The notes beneath the pieces were generated by a model, which worked only from the letters and a program-made list of their open reading frames with translations, was not told where the DNA came from and did not search any database. Below are positions 20,017-25,789 of a stretch of 25,789 bases of DNA, piece by piece (within the stretch, counting starts at the first letter, position 1; the number at the start of each line of letters is the position of its first letter). Both the position numbers and the translations under genes were made by a program. Location of the stretch: contig CABSEG010000041.1 in NCBI GenBank assembly GCA_902476645.1, forward strand, positions 1 to 25,789. The letters are read 5' to 3'. The DNA comes from an uncultured Lachnospiraceae bacterium (lineage in GTDB: Bacteria > Bacillota > Clostridia > Lachnospirales > Lachnospiraceae).

Positions 20017-23000
20017 TTGGAGAAGAAATCAAGGAAAAGATGGCTTGCGGGTGCGCTGGCTGTTGTTATGTGCTGCTCTGCGCTCCTACCAGCGGGAACT
20101 TATGCAGCATCCGCCGAGACAGAGGGAATCTACCTGGAGGCCGGGATCGAGACCCAGGCGGAAACCGAGGCACAGAAAAGCGAAGAGGAGCTTATTTCGG
20201 AGATAGAGGCAACGCCGGATCTGGCTCTGACGATTACGGCGGGGGAAACGTTTGACGTCAGAACGGATTTTACAGGACTGAACCTGAAGGATGGGGAAAC
20301 GGCAGAGCTGAAATTGGCAGAAGCAGAAGACGGCACCAAGTTTGACGTACAGGTTCCCGGCATTTATAAATGCGTCTATCAAGTAACTCCCGTAAGCGGA
20401 GAAGCCTATCTGGTGGCGCGGAATATTACCGTAACACCCAGGGAGTCTGAAACATCAGGAGCCGGCGGCCAGACGGGAAACGATGGGGATACAGGTGGAA
20501 CAGAAGAAGGGGAATCGGACTCGGAGCCTGACCCGGAAAATGCGAACGGGATTTTTGACACAGAAGCGCTTCCTACGGAAGGCACAGAGCCTGTAATGGA
20601 AACACCAGCTGAAACAGAAGGAACCGGCCAGGCGGATCAGGCACAGGGCGGCGAAAACATTCTGACGGAAGGGCAGACAGAAGCGACAGAACCAGCCCAG
20701 GAAGAAACCGCGGAAAGTGAAGCACAGACAGAGCCGCCTGTCACGGAAGCAGAATCTGAAGCAGAGTCAGAAACAGAACCAGGAACGGAAGCGGAGAGTA
20801 CGGAGGGCATCACGGAAGGCCAGACCGAAGAGACCCAGGCACCTGTGGAGGAGACCAGGACGGAAACAGAAGGGATGCCAGATTCTGAAGCGGAGAGCGA
20901 GACGGCAACAGAAACAGAGATCCTCTCAGAAGAAGAGCTGGATAAGGAGCTGGAAGCGGCAGCAGAGCAGGATACTTATGACGAGGAAAGCGGACTTACC
21001 TTGGGAGAGGTCATGGAGCAGGCGGTAGAGCAGGAAGTCAATCTGCTTGCGCTGGATGCCGGGGAGACCGTCTCCTTTATGGCGGTCAATACGGCGGCAA
21101 GGTCCACCCAGAGTGTAAATGTTACACGGGGAAGCGCATACTATTACGCGGATTATGGGCTTGGTTCCTATGTGACCTATAAGTACACGGTACAGTTTGG
21201 CGATATTTCTGCTACGGCCTATTGTGTGGAGCCCTCGAAAGGCTCCCCTGGGGACGGCACTTATACGATCACCCGCCTCAGCGACGGAAGGCAGCTGGCA
21301 AAGGTCTGCTATTATGGGACGAAAGCTTCCGGGGAGAACGGATTCTTTGCGGAAAAGCATCCGGATTTTTCCGCAGGCAAACAGTTTATCATTACGCATC
21401 TTGCCGTTGCCTATACCAATGGAAGCGGGGACGCTTTTTCTGGCGCGAATTCCACCGGACAGTCCCTGGCTATGGAGCTTTACAATTATTGTATATCCCA
21501 GCCGGATATCCCTGATGTGGATATGTCGTTTTCCGACGCGAACACCACTGCCTATATTGACGGAACGATCCAGAGAACCAAGGAGATTACCTTCCGGGCG
21601 GATGAACTTCAGAAAGTGACCATGAAGCTGCCGGATGGGGTGAAACTCCATAATCAGACAACCGGCGAAACCAGTAAGGCGGGAGCGGACGTGGAAGTCA
21701 GCGGCGGCACGGTGTTTTATTTAACCGCACCCCTTACCCAGGCTTCAGACGTTGGAGCCTCCTGGTCTACCAGGATGAAAGGAAGCATCACCAAAGATTA
21801 TTCTGCCTATAAAATCAGCACGGGAAGCGGTATGCAGGATCTGGCCCTGGTATTTGGCGAAGGGGTGACGACCGAGAAATACGTGGAATTCCAGGTAAAC
21901 TGGGTGGAACAGTCCAAAGTAGAGATTATCAAGAAGGATAAAGGAAGCAACACGGCAATCGCCGGCGCAATTTACGGGATCTACAGCGATGAGGCCTGCA
22001 AAAACCTGATTGTCCAGATGCCGGCAACGGATGAAAAAGGAGCTTCCAGCGTAACCCTTGACCAGGCGTCAGGAACCGTATACTTAAAGGAAATTGATGT
22101 CCCAACCGGGTACCTGCTTGATACCAAGGCATATAACATTGAGCTGGTGGCAGGAGGAACGGTCAAACAGGAAGTGTTTGATGAGGAGCAGAAAGCCGCC
22201 CTGACGGTTTATAAAGAGGGGGAGGTTCTCACCGGGGCGGATGTGACCGATCAAGGCGTAACGTTCCGGTACGAAAAGAGGAGGTTAAAAGGCGCAGTCT
22301 ACAACGTGTATGCTGCGGAAGATATTATCTCAGCCAGCGGAAAGCTGATTTACAACAAAGGGGCCCTTGTGAAGGAAGCGCTGACAACCGGAGCAGATGG
22401 AAGTGCGGTACTGGAAAATCTGTACCTGGGAAGCTACACAATTACGGAGACAAAGGCGCCTGAGAACTATGTGTGTACAGGCGAGAGCAAGACGGTAAAG
22501 CTGGAATACGCAGGCGCCAACGTAGCGGTACAGACTGAAAGCGTAACCTTTACGAACAGCAGACAGAAAGCCTCAGTGAGTGTTACCAAACAGGATCAGG
22601 AGACGAAGGTACCACTGGCCGGAGGCATTTACGGACTCTATGCCGGAAGCGACATTAAAACAGCGGATGGAGCCGTCGCAGTAAAAAAAGATACCTTAAT
22701 CGAAAAGGTTACCACAGGTTCCGGCGGAAGCGCTTCCTACGCGGCTGACCTGCCGATTGGAGCTGACTATTACATCAAGGAGCTTCAGGCGCCGGCGAAC
22801 TACCTGCGAAACAGCGAGGAGATCTATACCTTTTCTTTTGCTTACAAAAATGATAAGGAAGCATCGGTAAGTTTTACCCATACTTTTTCTAATGAACGGG
22901 TAGACGCAACGATACACTTGATTAAAAAGGACGCTGAAACCGGCGGGACGCCACAGGGAGACGCGGTCTTTACCGGAGCGGTCTACGGCCTTTTTGCCAG

Positions 23001-25789
23001 AGAAGATATTGTGCATCCAGATGGGAAGACCGGGGTATTATTTAAGGAAGGAACCCAGGTGGCAACCCTTACGGTGGATGAAGCGGGAAACGCCGAAGTC
23101 ACCGGACTTTATCTGGGCAAATACTATGTGAAGGAGCTGACGCCCCCGGTGGGCTATCTGGCAGACCCGAAGGAGTATGATCTGGACTGCAGCTATGAAG
23201 GGGATCTGGTGAAAACTATTGAGCGCACGGTAACTTCTACAGAAGTAGTAAAAAAACAGCCCTTCCAGCTGATCAAAGCCGCGAATAACGGACAGACGGA
23301 TGCGGAGCTTTTAAAGGGAGCCGGATTTTCCGCCTACCTGGTGAGCGATCTGAAGAAAAACGAGGACGGAAGTTACGATTTCACGGGAGCCAAGCCGATT
23401 GTTTTAACAGCGGATGGACAGACTGAGATGTTTACGGATGAGAAAGGGTACGCCTGCTCGATCCCCATCCCCTATGGGACCTATGTGGTGCGGGAGACGA
23501 CCACACCCCACAACTTTACTCCGGTAAGAGATTTTATCGTCACGATTTCGGAAAATAATACGGAGCCCCAAACATGGAGGGTGCTCCTGGATGACGAGTT
23601 TATGGCAAAGCTAAAGATTGTCAAGAAGGATGATGAGACAAAGCAAAGCGTCCTGATTCCCAATACGGAGTTCAAGGTATATGACCTGGACGCGGGAGAA
23701 TATGTGGAACAGGTCACTACCTATCCATCCACAATCGTGCATAAATCCTACTTCACGGATGAAAGCGGCTACTTAATCCTTCCAAATGCCCTGCCCTGCG
23801 GGAATTACCGGATTGAGGAAGTGACCGCGCCCGATGGCTATGTGCTAAATCCCCAGTATGTGGAGATCCAGGTGGACAGCAATACCGCATACGAAATGGA
23901 CAGCATCAGCAATGACGCGATTATCACGGTATCTTATGAAAACCATCCGGTGAAGGGAAAACTGGTGATCAAAAAAGCCGGGGAGGTTTTGGAATCCTTT
24001 GGGGATGATTTCAAGTACAAGGAAGCATCCTTAGCCGGGGCAGAATTTGAAATCTATGCGGCCGAGACCATCTATACGGCGGACCATCAGGTGGATGAAC
24101 AGGGCAATCGGCATGTGGAGTATGAGAAGGATACCCTTGTGGCAACCGTGGTAACGGATGAAAACGGGGAAGCGTCCGTGGATAACCTGCCGCTTGGAAA
24201 ATACCGCATTACAGAGACAAAGGCACCGGAAGGCTATGTATTAAATACAGAAAACCAGGAGGTGCTTTTTACGTATGAGGGACAAAATACACCGGTGGTA
24301 GAACAGGAGGTCCTGTTTCAGAATGAGCGGCAGAAAGTGGAGATCTCTGTTCAAAAGCAGGATGCCGAAACAGAAACGCCTCTTTCTGGGGCCGTGTTTG
24401 GACTGTACAATCAAGAAGATATCCAGGCAGACGGCAAAGTAGTCGTCCCTGCGGATACCCTGCTTGAAAAAGCGGAAAGCCAGGAGGACGGATTTGCAGC
24501 CTTTACCCTGGATCTGCCCCTTGGCCAGTATTATGTCAAGGAAGAAGCAGCTCCGGACGGATACGTTTCCTCCGATGAAATCCTGGAATTCGACGCTTCC
24601 TACCAGGGCCAGGAGATCCCGGTCCTTACATTGAGCGCTGTAAAGAAAAATGAGCCCACGCTGGTAGAGTTTACAAAAACGGACATCACCACCGGCACGG
24701 AGCTTTCCGGCGCCTCTATGACGGTTCTGGATGCGGCCGGGGAAGTCGTGGATTCCTGGGTATCCCAGAAAGGGCAGCCCCATGTGATCAGGCGTCTTCA
24801 CGTAGGGGAGACCTATACCCTCCGGGAAGAAATCGCTCCTTATGGGTACCTGAAAGCAACAGAGGTTTCCTTCACGGTCCTGGATACCGGAGAGGTACAG
24901 AAGGTTGTGATGGAAGACGAGGTCCCGACCGCAAAGCTGATTGTCAATAAAAAAGGCGAATTTTTGGATAAAGTAACGCTTCTTGATAACGCCAAGGGCG
25001 TAGTAGAGCATCTGTTTGAATATATTAGCGGCAGCCTTTCCAATGTTACCTTTGAGGTATACGCGGCGGAAGATATCAAAGCGGCAGACGGCGTCAGCCC
25101 GGATTACTATGCGGCAGATGAGCTGGTGGCAACCATTACAACGGACCAGAACGGAATCGCGCAGATCGAAGACCTGCCCCTGGGGCGCTACTATATTAAG
25201 GAAGCGGCAACGGAATACGGGTATGTGTTAGACGAGGAACCAAGATATGTAGACCTTACCTATCGCGACCAGGATACGCCTGTGGTCACCTATGATGAAA
25301 GCTGGCAAAATAACCGGCAGCGCGTCCAGGTGGAAGTCGTGAAAAAGGAAAAAGGGACAGAGCGGCTTCTTGCCGGCGCAATCTTTGGACTCTTTACCGC
25401 GGAAGACATCCTTGCCGCGGACGGCGATCTTTTGCTGGAAGCGGATACGATCATTGAGCTGAAAACCACGGGTGAGGACGGGAAGATCCAGTTTGTAGCG
25501 GACCTGCCGGTGGGCGGCAGTTACTATGTGAAGGAGCTGTATGCGCCGGATGGGTTTGTCAACCTGGAAGAAACCCAGGAATTTACTTTCGAATATGAGG
25601 ATGAGAAAGCAGCAAAAAGAGCGTATTCCTTTACGTTTGAAGATGAACCCACTTCGATTGCTTTAAGCAAGAAGGACCTGACAAGCGGAGAGGAGCTGCC
25701 GGGCGCTTCCCTGCAGGTATTGGATGAGGAAGGGAATGTGGTAGACGAGTGGATCTCCACGGAAGAACCCCATATCATCACAGAGCTTA
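20017..25789 (+). CDS. Giant secreted SpaA/Cna-B repeat surface protein (3' truncated by window edge)
   Basis: Start TTG 20017: GGAG at 20004-20007 is 9 nt upstream, and TGA at 19999-20001 closes the frame just before it. 1,924 codons are open to the edge, with no stop. A signal peptide is visible (KKSRKRWLAGALAVVMCCSA, cleavage near GTYA-AS). An Ig-like stretch (~60-145) and an acidic Glu/Thr/Ser/Pro-rich stalk (~145-335) follow. A region resembling a thioester domain has Cys403 in AYCVEPS and FIITHLAVAY, where a Gln is usual. Eleven complete SpaA-type domains and a partial twelfth begin near residues 633, 729, 852, 963, 1080, 1197, 1313, 1440, 1548, 1639, 1769 and 1879; most have Lys-strand and YYVKE-type Glu motifs, the signs of isopeptide crosslinks. 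Any LPXTG anchor is off the window. Confidence 0.9.
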   Translation, partial: MEKKSRKRWLAGALAVVMCCSALLPAGTYAASAETEGIYLEAGIETQAETEAQKSEEELISEIEATPDLALTITAGETFDVRTDFTGLNLKDGETAELKLAEAEDGTKFDVQVPGIYKCVYQVTPVSGEAYLVARNITVTPRESETSGAGGQTGNDGDTGGTEEGESDSEPDPENANGIFDTEALPTEGTEPVMETPAETEGTGQADQAQGGENILTEGQTEATEPAQEETAESEAQTEPPVTEAESEAESETEPGTEAESTEGITEGQTEETQAPVEETRTETEGMPDSEAESETATETEILSEEELDKELEAAAEQDTYDEESGLTLGEVMEQAVEQEVNLLALDAGETVSFMAVNTAARSTQSVNVTRGSAYYYADYGLGSYVTYKYTVQFGDISATAYCVEPSKGSPGDGTYTITRLSDGRQLAKVCYYGTKASGENGFFAEKHPDFSAGKQFIITHLAVAYTNGSGDAFSGANSTGQSLAMELYNYCISQPDIPDVDMSFSDANTTAYIDGTIQRTKEITFRADELQKVTMKLPDGVKLHNQTTGETSKAGADVEVSGGTVFYLTAPLTQASDVGASWSTRMKGSITKDYSAYKISTGSGMQDLALVFGEGVTTEKYVEFQVNWVEQSKVEIIKKDKGSNTAIAGAIYGIYSDEACKNLIVQMPATDEKGASSVTLDQASGTVYLKEIDVPTGYLLDTKAYNIELVAGGTVKQEVFDEEQKAALTVYKEGEVLTGADVTDQGVTFRYEKRRLKGAVYNVYAAEDIISASGKLIYNKGALVKEALTTGADGSAVLENLYLGSYTITETKAPENYVCTGESKTVKLEYAGANVAVQTESVTFTNSRQKASVSVTKQDQETKVPLAGGIYGLYAGSDIKTADGAVAVKKDTLIEKVTTGSGGSASYAADLPIGADYYIKELQAPANYLRNSEEIYTFSFAYKNDKEASVSFTHTFSNERVDATIHLIKKDAETGGTPQGDAVFTGAVYGLFAREDIVHPDGKTGVLFKEGTQVATLTVDEAGNAEVTGLYLGKYYVKELTPPVGYLADPKEYDLDCSYEGDLVKTIERTVTSTEVVKKQPFQLIKAANNGQTDAELLKGAGFSAYLVSDLKKNEDGSYDFTGAKPIVLTADGQTEMFTDEKGYACSIPIPYGTYVVRETTTPHNFTPVRDFIVTISENNTEPQTWRVLLDDEFMAKLKIVKKDDETKQSVLIPNTEFKVYDLDAGEYVEQVTTYPSTIVHKSYFTDESGYLILPNALPCGNYRIEEVTAPDGYVLNPQYVEIQVDSNTAYEMDSISNDAIITVSYENHPVKGKLVIKKAGEVLESFGDDFKYKEASLAGAEFEIYAAETIYTADHQVDEQGNRHVEYEKDTLVATVVTDENGEASVDNLPLGKYRITETKAPEGYVLNTENQEVLFTYEGQNTPVVEQEVLFQNERQKVEISVQKQDAETETPLSGAVFGLYNQEDIQADGKVVVPADTLLEKAESQEDGFAAFTLDLPLGQYYVKEEAAPDGYVSSDEILEFDASYQGQEIPVLTLSAVKKNEPTLVEFTKTDITTGTELSGASMTVLDAAGEVVDSWVSQKGQPHVIRRLHVGETYTLREEIAPYGYLKATEVSFTVLDTGEVQKVVMEDEVPTAKLIVNKKGEFLDKVTLLDNAKGVVEHLFEYISGSLSNVTFEVYAAEDIKAADGVSPDYYAADELVATITTDQNGIAQIEDLPLGRYYIKEAATEYGYVLDEEPRYVDLTYRDQDTPVVTYDESWQNNRQRVQVEVVKKEKGTERLLAGAIFGLFTAEDILAADGDLLLEADTIIELKTTGEDGKIQFVADLPVGGSYYVKELYAPDGFVNLEETQEFTFEYEDEKAAKRAYSFTFEDEPTSIALSKKDLTSGEELPGASLQVLDEEGNVVDEWISTEEPHIITEL
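20450..21020 (+). repeat. Acidic low-complexity stalk-coding region
   Basis: Residues ~145-335 of the surface protein are dominated by Glu, Thr, Ser, Ala and Gln, with recurrent short units such as TEGTE, ETEG, AESE and TEGQTE. The DNA is correspondingly repetitive (GAAACAGAA, GCAGAATCTGAAGCAGAGTC-type steps), so it is prone to slippage and length variation. It probably extends the head domain from the wall. Confidence 0.7.
21913..25789 (+). repeat. Tandem SpaA/Cna-B domain array
   Basis: Domain starts are near 21913, 22201, 22570, 22903, 23254, 23605, 23953, 24334, 24658, 24931, 25321 and 25651. Domains 7-8-9 and 10-11-12 form a repeated triplet of types: a GAEFEIYAAE type, a GAVFGLYNQEDI type and a TGTELSGASMTVLD type. 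The array continues past the right edge. Confidence 0.75.

Noticed and set aside
19944..20255. Forward frame starting MECGYGMDRHKK with a good SD
   Set aside because: Most of it is an out-of-frame reading of the surface-protein signal peptide and Ig-like region. A short upstream peptide cannot be excluded.
20717..21028. Forward frame rich in Arg and Lys
   Set aside because: It is an out-of-frame reading of the acidic stalk region of the surface protein.
20926..21651. Reverse-strand open frame of 241 codons
   Set aside because: It is antisense to the stalk and head region of the surface protein; the composition is explained by the forward gene.
24241..25011. Reverse-strand open frame of 256 codons within the surface-protein gene
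   Set aside because: It is the complement of SpaA repeat coding DNA, has no ribosome-binding site and no recognisable protein character.
21913..25789. Regularly spaced repeats, considered as CRISPR
   Set aside because: The repeats are degenerate, ~270-390 bp apart and in frame; they encode protein domains.
1..25789. Relaxase and oriT
   Set aside because: No protein with a relaxase His-hydrophobic-His motif and catalytic Tyr was found, and no nick-site-like sequence could be defended.

Overview
The window looks like part of an integrative conjugative element, or a conjugative plasmid, from a Gram-positive gut Clostridia-type host (Lachnospiraceae-like). This rests on gene content: a PrgI/VirB3-like protein, VirB4 and VirD4 of the Gram-positive conjugation type, a DUF6017-type replication protein, and a giant SpaA/Cna-B repeat surface protein. 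Strong AGGAGG ribosome-binding sites and several GTG/TTG starts agree. Every gene I can support is on the + strand. No chromosomal housekeeping locus, tRNA or rRNA is visible. I see no relaxase and no oriT that I can defend; both may lie outside the window.

Layout. (1) 1-4213, conjugation channel: the end of a C39-like cell-wall peptidase, a membrane-anchored secreted protein, PrgI and the VirB4 ATPase. (2) 4214-7903, replication/regulation: an operator- or origin-like repeat cluster, three DNA-binding-type proteins and a replication-initiator-like gene whose linker carries about six G-rich repeats at ~21 bp spacing. (3) 7890-10137, the VirD4 coupling protein and a small companion. (4) 10140-11220, a promoter, a terminator-type leader with a five-codon mini-ORF, and an S1-domain RNA-binding protein. 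(5) 11249-13966, a zinc-finger protein, two membrane proteins, one unknown protein and a cold-shock protein. (6) 13967-14338, a gene-free control region: a hairpin, a promoter overlapped by a perfect 18-bp palindrome, and an intrinsic terminator far upstream of the next gene. (7) 14339-19529, a 41-aa gene, a DUF932-like gene, two unknown genes, an ERF-type single-strand annealing protein and a DnaG-like primase. (8) 19530-25789, a small remnant gene, two strong hairpins, and a surface protein from a TTG start that runs off the right edge (1,924 codons visible, no stop).

How it fits together: VirB4, PrgI, VirD4 and the peptidase would build and power a DNA-transfer channel through the cell wall. 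The replication-like genes, ERF protein and primase would copy or repair the single-stranded element in donor or recipient. The S1-like and cold-shock proteins may act on RNA or single-stranded DNA. The surface protein probably promotes attachment to host or partner cells.

Points most worth a second look: virB4 and virD4 both lack a usable start codon where one is expected (possible frameshift or non-canonical initiation), the iteron-like array inside the rep gene, the two long regulated leaders, and the surface protein's three-domain super-repeat and altered thioester-type motif.
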